From positions 1 to 64,000 of the forward strand of contig CACIQQ010000003.1 of NCBI GenBank assembly GCA_902588835.1: a stretch of DNA of 64,000 nucleotides, read 5' to 3'. Under the pieces are notes generated by a model. It was not told the DNA's origin, did not search any database, and was given only the letters and a program-made list of their open reading frames with translations. Each line of letters starts with the position of its first letter. The first letter of the stretch is position 1. Positions 29,830 to 40,674 of the stretch are shown piece after piece. Made by a program: the position numbers and the translations under genes. This DNA is from an uncultured Pelagibacteraceae bacterium. GTDB taxonomy: Bacteria > Pseudomonadota > Alphaproteobacteria > Pelagibacterales > Pelagibacteraceae.

Positions 29830-30696
29830 ATGAAAAAAATTATACTTCCAATAATTGGTGTTCTAGCTTTGACGGCATTCTTTTCAATTTTTATTGTAAA
29901 AGAAGTAAATCAAGCGATAGTACTTCAATTTGGTGATCCTAAAAGAATTTTACTGAAACCGGGTTTAAACTTTAAATTACCATTTATACAAAACGTTGTA
30001 TTTTTAGATAAAAGAATTTTAAATTTAGATGCTCCACCAGAGGAAGTTATTGCATCAGATCAAAAAAGATTAATTGTTGATGCATTTGCAAGATTTCAAA
30101 TTGTGGATCCATTAAAATTTTATATTTCTGTTGGAAATGAAAGAGTTGCTAGATCAAGATTATCAACAATTATTAATTCAAGAATTAGAAGTGTGCTAGG
30201 TACTCAAGAACTTCAAACTTTATTATCTGAAGATAGAAATAAACAAATGGCACTCATTCAAGAAGGAGTTAATAATGAGGCACAAAACTTTGGTATAAAA
30301 ATAGTTGATGTAAGAATTAAAAGAGCAGACTTACCTCAGGCAAACAGTGATGCAATTTATAGAAGAATGCAAACTGAAAGGGAGAGAGAAGCAAAAGAGT
30401 TTAGAGCAAAAGGAGCAGAGATGGCTGTAACAATTACTTCAACAGCCGATAAAGAAGTTACGGTTATTCTTGCAGAGGCACAAAAAAAATCAGAGATCAT
30501 GAAGGGTGAAGGTGATGGTCAGCGTAATAAAATATTTGCTGATGCTTTTGGAAAAGATGCAGAATTCTTCGCTTTCTATAGAGCGATGCAAGCTTATGAA
30601 AGAGCATTAATAGGTGGTGAAACTTCTCTTATAATGTCACCTGACAGTGAATTTTTCAAATTCTTCGGAAACGTAAAAGCACAAATTAAAAATTAG
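29830..30696 (+). CDS. hflC: SPFH-domain membrane protease modulator HflC
   Basis: A 288-residue partner of HflK. It has an N-terminal membrane span (IILPIIGVLALTAFFSIFIV) and a band-7 domain (VNQAIVLQFGDPKRILLKPG, VVFLDKRILNLDAPPEEVIASDQKRLIVDAFARFQI). The hallmark helical segment is RRMQTEREREAKEFRAKGAE. With HflK it modulates FtsH-dependent turnover of membrane proteins. The ATG follows the hflK stop with no gap. Length agrees with the family (about 290-330). Confidence 0.95.
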   Translation: MKKIILPIIGVLALTAFFSIFIVKEVNQAIVLQFGDPKRILLKPGLNFKLPFIQNVVFLDKRILNLDAPPEEVIASDQKRLIVDAFARFQIVDPLKFYISVGNERVARSRLSTIINSRIRSVLGTQELQTLLSEDRNKQMALIQEGVNNEAQNFGIKIVDVRIKRADLPQANSDAIYRRMQTEREREAKEFRAKGAEMAVTITSTADKEVTVILAEAQKKSEIMKGEGDGQRNKIFADAFGKDAEFFAFYRAMQAYERALIGGETSLIMSPDSEFFKFFGNVKAQIKN

Positions 30697-30700
30697 TAAA

Positions 30701-30886
30701 ATGGACGACTTAATTGTCGCTTTCGGTTTATTTCTCTTTATTGAAGGAATTCTTTATGCCTTATTTCCTTCAAAAATGAAAAGTATGTTAGAGAAACTAA
30801 AAATGGTTAATGATAAACAATTAAGATCAGGTGGAATTATATTCGCTTTAATTGGTTTCTTTATAATATGGTTTGTTAAAGGATAA
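30701..30886 (+). CDS. DUF2065 small inner membrane protein
   Basis: A 61-residue protein with two hydrophobic segments (VAFGLFLFIEGILYALFP and GGIIFALIGFFIIWFV) and the conserved middle KMKSMLEKL...QLRSGGI of DUF2065 (YjeT-type) proteins. E. coli YjeT lies beside hflKC too, so position supports the family call. Function unknown; presumably related to HflKC-FtsH or to DegP, which is 5 bases downstream. Confidence 0.85.
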   Translation: MDDLIVAFGLFLFIEGILYALFPSKMKSMLEKLKMVNDKQLRSGGIIFALIGFFIIWFVKG

Positions 30887-30891
30887 CGATA

Positions 30892-32289
30892 ATGAGGGCT
30901 CTCAGATCAATATTTTCAATTATAATTTTTATACTTTTCAGTCACTCAGCAATTTCACAAGAAAGAGCCGCTTCATTTGCTGATTTAACTGAAAAGTTAA
31001 TGCCTGCCGTTGTAAACATTTCAACATCTACAACTGTTGTTAAAAACGTAAATCCTTTTCCATTTGAATTCCCACCAGGATCACCTTTTGAAGATATGTT
31101 TAAAGAGTTTGGAACACCTCAAAAAAGAAAATCAAGCGCACTGGGCTCAGGCTTTATAATTGATAAAAAAGGAATTGTTATAACTAACAACCACGTAATT
31201 CAAGGTGCAGAAGATATATTTATTAGAACAAATGAGGATAAGGAATATAAAGCGAAAATTTTAGGAACCGATCCTTTATCTGATGTTGCAGTTTTACAAA
31301 TTATTACTGATGATAAATTTGAAACAGTAAAATTTGGAGATTCAGATACTGCAAGAATTGGAGATTGGGTGATAGCAATTGGAAATCCATTTGGATTAGG
31401 TGGAACAGTAACCGCAGGAATAGTTTCAGCAAGAAATAGAAATATTGGCATGGCACGTTATGAAGATTTTATACAAACAGATGCATCAATAAATTCTGGA
31501 AATTCCGGAGGTCCTTTATTTAACATGAATGGAGAAGTGGTAGGAATTAATACTGCTATATTAGGTCAATCAGGATCCATCGGTATTGGATTTGCTATAC
31601 CATCAAATAGTGCCAAACTAGTAATTGATCAACTTTTAGAATTTGGTGAAACAAAAAGAGGTTGGTTGGGGGTTAGAATTCAAACAGTTACAAAAGAAAT
31701 AGCTGATGTAGAAAAATTGAAAAAAGCACGAGGTGCATTAGTTGCAAGTGTTGCACCGGGCAGTCCATCAGATAAAGCTGGGATAAAGGACGGTGATATA
31801 ATTCTAGAGTTTGATGGTAAAAAGATTAATGAGATGCAAGAACTTCCTTTAATTGTTGCGCAAACAAAAGTTGGAAAAGTTGTAAATGTAAAAATTTGGA
31901 GAAACAAGAAAGAGATTACAAAAAAAATTACTTTAGGAAGGTTAGAAACTTCTGAGGACTTTAAAGCAGAAAAACCAACAAAACCTAAAGCGACTTTCAT
32001 AGACGGTTTAAAAATTGAAGTAAGAAAAATAACAAGAGATGACTTAGTAGAGAGAAAAATTCCACTAAACACAACTGGGGTGGTGATCACAAAGATAGAT
32101 ACAGAAAGTCCTATTAATTATCTTAAAGTTGGTGATTTAATAGTCGAAGCTCAAAAAAGAAATATTAAGAGCGCAACCGAGCTAAATAATTTAGTAAATG
32201 CAGCTTTAAAAACTTCAAGTAAAACAATTTTAATAGCTGTAATTAATGATCAAAATCAAAAAAGATATATAGGTGTCAAATTAAAATAA
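30892..32289 (+). CDS. degP: Periplasmic serine protease of the Do/DegP (HtrA) family
   Basis: A 465-residue secreted protease and chaperone. It starts with a Sec signal peptide (SIFSIIIFILFSHSAIS, cleavage near residue 22). The trypsin-like domain has the triad H101 (VITNNHVIQGA), D131 (LSDVAVLQI) and S205 (NSGNSGGPLF), followed by two PDZ domains (RGWLGVRIQTVTKEIAD... and the one around TTGVVITKIDTESPINYLKVGD). It degrades or refolds damaged envelope proteins. The hflK-hflC-DUF2065-degP arrangement makes a protein-quality-control operon. MucD/DegQ naming is equally possible. Confidence 0.94.
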   Translation: MRALRSIFSIIIFILFSHSAISQERAASFADLTEKLMPAVVNISTSTTVVKNVNPFPFEFPPGSPFEDMFKEFGTPQKRKSSALGSGFIIDKKGIVITNNHVIQGAEDIFIRTNEDKEYKAKILGTDPLSDVAVLQIITDDKFETVKFGDSDTARIGDWVIAIGNPFGLGGTVTAGIVSARNRNIGMARYEDFIQTDASINSGNSGGPLFNMNGEVVGINTAILGQSGSIGIGFAIPSNSAKLVIDQLLEFGETKRGWLGVRIQTVTKEIADVEKLKKARGALVASVAPGSPSDKAGIKDGDIILEFDGKKINEMQELPLIVAQTKVGKVVNVKIWRNKKEITKKITLGRLETSEDFKAEKPTKPKATFIDGLKIEVRKITRDDLVERKIPLNTTGVVITKIDTESPINYLKVGDLIVEAQKRNIKSATELNNLVNAALKTSSKTILIAVINDQNQKRYIGVKLK

Positions 32290-32290
32290 C

Positions 32291-33202
32291 ATGGACTACA
32301 AGTCCAAAATCATTCTTATTGCCGGTCCCACAGCTTCTGGAAAATCAAAAATAGCAATCAACTTAGCAAAAAAAATTAATGGAGAAATTATTAATGCTGA
32401 CAGCATGCAAGTTTATAAACAACTTAAAATTCTAACAGCAAGACCTTCAGAAAAAGATCAGAAAACTATTAAACATCATTTATTTGGCATCATTGATGTA
32501 CGGAAAAGATTTTCGACTGGCCAATGGCTTAAAAAATGTATCAAAATAATCAATCTCATTAGAAAAAAGAATAAAACTCCAATTATTGTTGGTGGAACTG
32601 GCCTTTATTTTAAAGCTTTAGTTGATGGGCTAGTAAGAATTCCAAAGTTCAAACCTTCAGAAAAAAATAAGATTTTTAAGCTTCACAACAAATTAGGTCA
32701 AAAGCAATTTTATAAAAAATTGGTCAAATTAGATCCTGACTCTAAAAAATTTATTAATTCAAATGATGTTAATAGATCAATAAGAGCATACGAAGTTAAA
32801 AAGATTACAAAAAAATCATTGTATAAATGGTTTAAAGAGACAAAGACCTTTTTTGACAGGAATGAGTTTGTGATGACTTATGTGGATTATCCAAGAGACA
32901 AATTAATAAAGAATATCAAAAAAAGAATTGATAGGATGTTTGATTTAGGAGCCATAAAAGAAGTTAAGAAATTTAATCTCATTAAAATTAACAAACTGAA
33001 TAGCGTTAATCATGTGATTGGTATTAAAGAGATAAACTCTTTTTTAAGTAAAAAAGCTGAATTGAACGATACTAAAGAACAGATATTAATAAAAACTAGA
33101 CAATACGCCAAAAGACAGAGCACTTGGTCTCGAGGTCATATGATTAATTGGCACAAAATTGATCCAAAATCAAAAAATCCATTCAAAAAAATTTTAAAAT
33201 AA
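32291..33202 (+). CDS. miaA: tRNA dimethylallyltransferase MiaA
   Basis: A 303-residue enzyme that prenylates A37 of tRNAs reading UNN codons. The P-loop GPTASGKS (residues 12-19), INADSMQVYKQLKILTARPS, VGGTGLYFKALVDGL and RQYAKRQSTWSRG are diagnostic. The ATG is one base after the degP stop, so it belongs to the same transcript. In many proteobacteria miaA lies near hflKC as well. Length is normal. Confidence 0.95.
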   Translation: MDYKSKIILIAGPTASGKSKIAINLAKKINGEIINADSMQVYKQLKILTARPSEKDQKTIKHHLFGIIDVRKRFSTGQWLKKCIKIINLIRKKNKTPIIVGGTGLYFKALVDGLVRIPKFKPSEKNKIFKLHNKLGQKQFYKKLVKLDPDSKKFINSNDVNRSIRAYEVKKITKKSLYKWFKETKTFFDRNEFVMTYVDYPRDKLIKNIKKRIDRMFDLGAIKEVKKFNLIKINKLNSVNHVIGIKEINSFLSKKAELNDTKEQILIKTRQYAKRQSTWSRGHMINWHKIDPKSKNPFKKILK

Positions 33203-33215
33203 TTTCTGCTAAAAC

Positions 33216-33251
33216 TTGACCAATTAGCTCAACTTCAGCTAGATTGGTTAA
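33216..33251 (+). promoter_or_regulatory. Hairpin overlapping a promoter-like sequence at the ilvB start
   Basis: The stretch 33219-33248 forms ACCAAT-TAGCT / AGCTA-G-ATTGGT: 11 paired bases with one bulged G and a 7-base loop, ending 3 bases before the ATG. The same stretch contains TTGACC (33216-33221) and TAGATT (33240-33245) with an 18-base spacer, which as a promoter would start transcription at the ATG. It may be a translation-control hairpin, an operator palindrome, or a promoter; these readings compete. Confidence 0.5.
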
Positions 33252-35018
33252 ATGTCTAAATTATATTCAGGTGCAGAAATTGTTTTCAAATGTCTTGAGG
33301 CTCAAGACGTAGAGTATATATTTGGATATCCTGGTGGCGCAGTTCTTCCAATTTATGACGAATTAAAAAATCATGAAAGTATAAAACATATTTTAGCAAG
33401 GCATGAACAAGGAGCAGGACATGCAGCAGAAGGTTATGCAAGATCCTCGGGTAAGCCTGGTGTTGTATTAGTTACTTCTGGACCAGGAGCAACAAATGCC
33501 GTCACCGCTTTGACAGATGCATACATGGACTCTATACCGTTAGTTTGTATATCTGGACAAGTTCCAACACATTTAATTGGAACAGATGCGTTTCAAGAGT
33601 GTGACACAACAGGAATTACAAGGCCATGCACAAAACATAATTGGCTTGTAAAAGATGTTAAAGATTTATCAAAAATTATTCACAAGGCTTTTGAAGTTGC
33701 CACAACAGGGAGGCCAGGGCCTGTTCTAGTTGATATACCAAAAGATATTCAGTTCCAAAAAACAAAATATGTTAATTCAATCAAAAGAAAAAAATTAAAT
33801 GGTAAAATTCATAATAAATTTAATCAAGGTGAAATCGATCAACTTGTAAAGTTGATGGTTAACTCATCTAAGCCGATATTGTATACAGGTGGTGGTGTAA
33901 TTAATTCTGGACCAAAAGCAAGCGAACTATTAAGAGAGCTTGTGTCTCTTACTGGTTTTCCAATAACTTCAACTTTGCAAGGCTTAGGATCATATCCTGG
34001 AGACGATAATCAATTTTTAGGAATGCTTGGTATGCATGGAACTTATGAAGCAAACAATGCTATGCATGATTGTGATTTAATGATTAATATTGGAGCAAGA
34101 TTTGACGATAGGATAACTGGGAAGATAGATGAATTTTCACCAAAATCTAAAAAAGTTCATATAGATATTGATCCATCATCTATAAATAAAAATGTAAAAG
34201 TTGATTTACCGATTGTTGGCGATGTTTCTGAGGTAATGCTTTCAGTAATAAAGACCCTTAAGAAAAAGCATCCAAATTTTGCAAGTTCGAATAAAGAAAA
34301 AACTTCAAAATGGTGGGAGAAAATTTCTGAATGGAGATCAGTGAACTCACTTAATTTTATAAATAGTGATAAAACAATAAAACCACAGCACGCTATTCAA
34401 AGATTGTATGAGCTCACAAAAGATAAAGATACTTATATTACCACGGAAGTAGGTCAGCATCAAATGTGGGCAGCTCAACATTATAAATTTAATAAACCAA
34501 ACAGATGGATGACATCTGGAGGTTTGGGAACAATGGGATACGGTTTACCTGCAGCAGTTGGCGTTCAAATTGCACATCCTGATAAATTGGTGGTTGATAT
34601 AGCAGGAGAGGCTTCTGTATTAATGACGATACAAGAAATGTCTACAGCAGTTCAATATAATTTACCTATTAAAATTTTTATTTTAAACAACGAGTATATG
34701 GGAATGGTAAGACAATGGCAGGAACTTCTTCACGAAAAAAATTATTCAGAAAGTTACACTGCAGCACTTCCAGATTTTGTAAAACTAGCTGAAGCTTATG
34801 GATGTGTTGGTATAAGAGCCAAAACTCCTGATGAACTTGATGAAAAAATAAAAGAAATGATAAATGTAAACAAACCTGTTATTTTTGATTGTCTAGTTGA
34901 CAAAGAAGAAAATTGTTTTCCAATGATACCATCTGGTAAACCACATAACCAAATGTTGTTAGGTCCAAATGATCAAAAAGAAAATAAGATTACTGGAAAA
35001 GGAAAAACTTTAGTTTAA
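33252..35018 (+). CDS. ilvB: Acetolactate synthase large (catalytic) subunit
   Basis: A 588-residue ThDP enzyme, first common step of valine, leucine and isoleucine synthesis (two pyruvate to acetolactate). Features are FGYPGGAVLPIYDEL, the catalytic Glu in LARHEQGAGHAAEGYARSSG, the FAD/central domain GGGVINSG and GARFDDRITG, and the ThDP-binding GEASVLMTIQEM...NNEYMGMVRQWQ. The residue order is that of biosynthetic AHAS (IlvB/IlvI/IlvG). It shares a base with ilvH (TAATG), followed by ilvC, so the gene set ilvBHC is complete and contiguous. Confidence 0.96.
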   Translation: MSKLYSGAEIVFKCLEAQDVEYIFGYPGGAVLPIYDELKNHESIKHILARHEQGAGHAAEGYARSSGKPGVVLVTSGPGATNAVTALTDAYMDSIPLVCISGQVPTHLIGTDAFQECDTTGITRPCTKHNWLVKDVKDLSKIIHKAFEVATTGRPGPVLVDIPKDIQFQKTKYVNSIKRKKLNGKIHNKFNQGEIDQLVKLMVNSSKPILYTGGGVINSGPKASELLRELVSLTGFPITSTLQGLGSYPGDDNQFLGMLGMHGTYEANNAMHDCDLMINIGARFDDRITGKIDEFSPKSKKVHIDIDPSSINKNVKVDLPIVGDVSEVMLSVIKTLKKKHPNFASSNKEKTSKWWEKISEWRSVNSLNFINSDKTIKPQHAIQRLYELTKDKDTYITTEVGQHQMWAAQHYKFNKPNRWMTSGGLGTMGYGLPAAVGVQIAHPDKLVVDIAGEASVLMTIQEMSTAVQYNLPIKIFILNNEYMGMVRQWQELLHEKNYSESYTAALPDFVKLAEAYGCVGIRAKTPDELDEKIKEMINVNKPVIFDCLVDKEENCFPMIPSGKPHNQMLLGPNDQKENKITGKGKTLV

Positions 35019-35566
35019 TGTCAAAACCTAAATCAGCTTATAGCATCCCTGGGAAAAAACAAAAAAGTGATACACATGTTATTGTTGTTTGGGTTGATAA
35101 TGAAGCAGGTGTTTTAGCAAGAGTTGTAGGTTTATTTTCTGGAAGAGGATACAACATCGAGTCTTTAGCAGTTGCTGAAGTTGACTCAAAATTAAACATT
35201 TCAAGAATTACGATAGTTACTACAGGTACACCACAGGTTATAGAACAGATAAAACTTCAATTAGGAAAATTAGTACCTGTTCATAAAGTTGCTGATTTTA
35301 TGAGAGGTGATAAGAAAATAATTTTTAAAGAAATGGCTTTGCTTAAGATTGTTGGAAATAACGTAAAAAGGAAGAAAGCTATTAAGTTTTGCAAAAAATT
35401 TAATCCTGTTGTATTAGATAAAACAAATAAATCGGTGGTAATACAAATAACTGCTTTAAGAAGAGAGATAGATACTATAATGAATGATCTTAAAAAGACT
35501 GGTCTAGTGAGTGTGTCGAGAACTGGTGCTGTAGCAATGACTAGAGGGGCTGAGGTTTTTAAATAA
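35018..35566 (+). CDS. ilvH: Acetolactate synthase small (regulatory) subunit
   Basis: A 182-residue two-domain protein. The N-terminal ACT domain (HVIVVWVDNEAGVLARVVGLFSGRGYNIESL) binds valine for feedback inhibition and activates the large subunit. The C-terminal domain has the family motif PVHKVADF and ends with RTGAVAMTRGAE. Length is slightly above E. coli IlvH (163). It lies between ilvB (one-base overlap) and ilvC (15-base gap with a good ribosome binding site). Confidence 0.95.
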   Translation: MSKPKSAYSIPGKKQKSDTHVIVVWVDNEAGVLARVVGLFSGRGYNIESLAVAEVDSKLNISRITIVTTGTPQVIEQIKLQLGKLVPVHKVADFMRGDKKIIFKEMALLKIVGNNVKRKKAIKFCKKFNPVVLDKTNKSVVIQITALRREIDTIMNDLKKTGLVSVSRTGAVAMTRGAEVFK

Positions 35567-36604
<1,038 letters not shown>

Positions 36605-36672
36605 TTTAGAACTAATAAATAACAAGTTTAACTCTTTTATTTTGCAATCTCTGCTAGAGAATGTATTATCTT

Positions 36673-36678
36673 TATAAT
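36673..36678 (+). promoter_or_regulatory. Possible -10 element of leuA
   Basis: A perfect TATAAT in the 89-base ilvC-leuA gap would give a start near 36685, about 9 bases before the leuA ATG. No clear -35 stands at the right distance; TTGCAA (about 36641) is too far. Low confidence because the region is very AT-rich. Confidence 0.3.
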
Positions 36679-36693
36679 TAAATTTATTATTTT

Positions 36694-38268
36694 ATGAGCG
36701 AGAAAGAAAAAGTTTATATCTTTGACACGACAATGAGAGACGGTGAGCAATCACCTGGGGCTTCAATGAGTGTTGAAGAAAAAATTCAAATTTCAAGAGT
36801 ATTTGATGAGATGGGAATTGATATAATTGAGGCAGGATTTCCAATTTCGTCTCCTGGTGATTTTGAAGCAGTTTCAGAAATAAGTAAAAGTGTGAAGAAT
36901 TCTATACCGTGCGGTTTATCAAGAGCATTAAAAAAAGATATAGATGCTTGTCATGAGTCACTTAAGTTTGCAAAAAGATTTAGAATTCATACTTTTATCT
37001 CCACTAGTCCAGTTCATATGAAGCATAAACTTGATATGACTAACGACCAAGTTTTAGACGCAATTAAAGAAAGTGTAACTTACGCAAGAAAGTTTACTAA
37101 CGATGTAGAGTGGTCTTGTGAAGATGGAACTAGAACAGATTTAGATTTTATGTGTAAAACTATCGAGCTAGCAATTAAATGTGGTGCAACTACAATTAAT
37201 ATACCTGATACTGTTGGGTATTCAATTCCTGAGGAATTTGCGCGAACAATAACACATATAAAAAACAACGTACCAAACATTGATAAAGCAATTATATCAG
37301 CACATTGCCATAATGATTTAGGTTTAGCAGTTGCAAATGCTTTAGCAGGATTGTCAGCAGGTGTAAGACAAATTGAATGTACTATCAATGGAATTGGAGA
37401 AAGAGCAGGTAACGCTGCTTTGGAAGAAATTGTAATGGCTATCAAAACAAGAAATGATTTAATGCCTTATGAAACAGGAATTAAAACAGAACTTATAAGC
37501 AAAGCTTCAAAGATAGTTTCAAACGCAACTGGATTTCCAGTTCAATTTAATAAAGCGATAGTTGGTAAAAATGCTTTTGCACATGAGTCAGGAATTCATC
37601 AAGATGGAATGTTAAAAAATAGAGAAACATATGAAATTATGACACCAGAAAGTGTTGGTGTTAAAAAAACATCTTTAGTAATGGGTAAACACTCTGGAAG
37701 ACATGCGTTTAAAGATAAGTTAAGTGATTTAGGATATTCAGACTTAACAGATGATGTTGTACAAGCAGCATTTGGAAAATTTAAAGTTTTAGCCGATAAG
37801 AAAAAGCACGTTTATGATGAAGATATCATTGCTTTAGTAGATGATAGCTTAATTATTGATAATAAAATAAACGCGATCAACCTAAAATCGTTGAAGGTTT
37901 TTGCAGGTACTGGTGAACCCCAAAAAGCTGAGATGACACTGGATGTCTTTGGCGAAATAAAAAAAACTTCACAGACAGGAGATGGCCCTGTTGATGCGAC
38001 ATTTAAGTGTATCAAAGCGCTATATCCTCATGACATGAAACTTTTATTGTATCAAGTACATGCTGTAACAGAAGGGACTGACGCTCAAGCAACAGTGAGT
38101 GTCAAGATTGAGGAAAATGATAGATCTACTGTTGGACAATCTGCAGATACTGATACACTAGTTGCCTCAGCAAATGCTTACTTGAATGCTCTGAATAAAA
38201 TGTTAATAAAGCGAGAGAAAAAAGCTATGAACGAAAGTATTAAACACCAAAAAGTAAAAGGAATTTAA
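36694..38268 (+). CDS. leuA: 2-isopropylmalate synthase LeuA (long form)
   Basis: A 524-residue enzyme, first dedicated step of leucine synthesis (ketoisovalerate plus acetyl-CoA). The N-terminal TIM barrel opens with FDTTMRDGEQSPGASMS and contains the metal-binding AHCHNDLGLAVANALAG, plus GIGERAGNAALEE. The mid helical part has the catalytic AHESGIHQDG and KHSGRHAFKDKL. Residues about 390-515 form the C-terminal LeuA dimer/allosteric domain (VTEGTDAQATVSVKIEEND), so leucine feedback is likely. It lies after ilvBHC and abuts mreB with no gap. Confidence 0.96.
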   Translation: MSEKEKVYIFDTTMRDGEQSPGASMSVEEKIQISRVFDEMGIDIIEAGFPISSPGDFEAVSEISKSVKNSIPCGLSRALKKDIDACHESLKFAKRFRIHTFISTSPVHMKHKLDMTNDQVLDAIKESVTYARKFTNDVEWSCEDGTRTDLDFMCKTIELAIKCGATTINIPDTVGYSIPEEFARTITHIKNNVPNIDKAIISAHCHNDLGLAVANALAGLSAGVRQIECTINGIGERAGNAALEEIVMAIKTRNDLMPYETGIKTELISKASKIVSNATGFPVQFNKAIVGKNAFAHESGIHQDGMLKNRETYEIMTPESVGVKKTSLVMGKHSGRHAFKDKLSDLGYSDLTDDVVQAAFGKFKVLADKKKHVYDEDIIALVDDSLIIDNKINAINLKSLKVFAGTGEPQKAEMTLDVFGEIKKTSQTGDGPVDATFKCIKALYPHDMKLLLYQVHAVTEGTDAQATVSVKIEENDRSTVGQSADTDTLVASANAYLNALNKMLIKREKKAMNESIKHQKVKGI

Positions 38269-39303
<1,035 letters not shown>

Positions 39304-39309
39304 TAAACA

Positions 39310-40170
39310 ATGCAAACTAACAGAGATGATTTCATTATTGCAATCAGATCTGCATTTCTTAAAAAAGGAAACCAACAGAGATTTTCATTAATAGCTCTTA
39401 TACTTTTTTCAATTTTTATAATAGTGCTTGGTAAATATAATTTTAAAGGGGTAAACTTTTTAAAATTATCTATAAAAGAAATCGTTTACAGAACTACATT
39501 TATTGTATCTGTTCCAGAAAACTTTGTCATTAGTAGCTATCATACAATAAGTGATCATTTTAATTTATATTCAAATTATGAAAATTTAAAAAAAGATTAT
39601 GAGAGTCTTAAGGCGACAAAGTTAAATGCAGATTTCCTAAAATCTGAAAACGAAGCGCTTAAATCAAAGATTGACGATGTATCAACACAATCATCTGAGT
39701 TATTAGCAAAAGTAATTATAGATAAAAAAAGTCCTTTTTTACGATCTGTAATAGTAAACAGAGGAAGTAAAGATAATGTGATATTGGGTATGGCAGTTTT
39801 AGATGGAAAATTTCTTGTAGGAAAAGTTGTAGAAGTAAATTATTCAACCTCAAGAGTTTTATTATTGTCAGATTTAAATAGTAAAATTCCTGTATCTATA
39901 GAACCAAATGGTGTCCAATCAATACTTTCAGGAAGTGGATCAAGTTTTGGAGAAATTCAATACATAAAAGAGGATTATCAGTTAGACAGCGACTTTGAAA
40001 TCTTCACATCTGGATCAGGTGGAATTTTCCGTTCTGGAATTCCAATTGGAAAAACAATTTTAAATGCTGGATCTGGTCTTAATACCATAAAAGTTAAATT
40101 CCATTCAGATTTTTCCCAATTGCGTTTGGTAAAAATTGTATCTTTTGAAGAGGTTAAACAAAATGATTGA
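39310..40170 (+). CDS. mreC: Rod-shape protein MreC
   Basis: A 286-residue bitopic protein with one membrane span (residues about 24-40, FSLIALILFSIFIIVLG). A coiled-coil follows at about residues 85-125 (YENLKKDYESLKATKLNADFL), then the two beta-barrel periplasmic domains (RSVIVNRGSKDNVILGMAVL, VLLLSDLNSKIPVSIEPNG). MreC activates PBP2/RodA. Only 6 bases separate it from mreB, and it overlaps mreD by 8. Confidence 0.93.
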   Translation: MQTNRDDFIIAIRSAFLKKGNQQRFSLIALILFSIFIIVLGKYNFKGVNFLKLSIKEIVYRTTFIVSVPENFVISSYHTISDHFNLYSNYENLKKDYESLKATKLNADFLKSENEALKSKIDDVSTQSSELLAKVIIDKKSPFLRSVIVNRGSKDNVILGMAVLDGKFLVGKVVEVNYSTSRVLLLSDLNSKIPVSIEPNGVQSILSGSGSSFGEIQYIKEDYQLDSDFEIFTSGSGGIFRSGIPIGKTILNAGSGLNTIKVKFHSDFSQLRLVKIVSFEEVKQND

Positions 40171-40672
40171 AATTTCAAAAATATCAATTTTAGGTAAAAT
40201 TTTTAATTCTTTACCAATTATTATATTATTTATCTCAGTTCTTAATGAATTTGATTTTAACTATCTTAACTTTAAATATTTCTCTTTTAATTTTCCGTTT
40301 ATATTAATTTTTTACTGGAGCTTAAAAGGTGGAGAAAAGCTAGGATATGGCCTCGTTTTTATTGCTGGATTGATAAATGATGTCGTTGTTGGATTACCTA
40401 TGGGTATAAGCAGTCTTTCATATCTGCTTATATGTGGTTTTGCGGTATACTTAAGAAATATCACACTGAGGCCAAACCTTATTAAAGATTGGCTCTTTTT
40501 TCTGTTCACTATCTCACTAGTGAATTCAATACTTTATATTGTTCTAATTCTATTCTTTGGAATAGATATGAATTTTTATTTCCTATTTTTTAATATTATT
40601 TTTACATTTATGTTTTATTATATTTTTTCATATATTTTTGATTATTATTCAAAATTTAATATTACGAGATAA
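40163..40672 (+). CDS. mreD: Rod-shape membrane protein MreD
   Basis: A 169-residue protein with five or six membrane spans. The MreD motif is visible as a short loop before FYWSLKGGEKLGYGLVFIAGLINDVVVGLPMGISSLSYLL, where the helix pattern G..GLInD...G.p.G...l is characteristic. An upstream frame opens at 40136, but the ATG at 40163, overlapping the mreC stop, starts at MIEISKISI and is preferred. Sequence identity in the family is low; the context mreC-mreD-mrdA makes the call firm. Confidence 0.9.
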   Translation: MIEISKISILGKIFNSLPIIILFISVLNEFDFNYLNFKYFSFNFPFILIFYWSLKGGEKLGYGLVFIAGLINDVVVGLPMGISSLSYLLICGFAVYLRNITLRPNLIKDWLFFLFTISLVNSILYIVLILFFGIDMNFYFLFFNIIFTFMFYYIFSYIFDYYSKFNITR

Positions 40673-40674
40673 TT

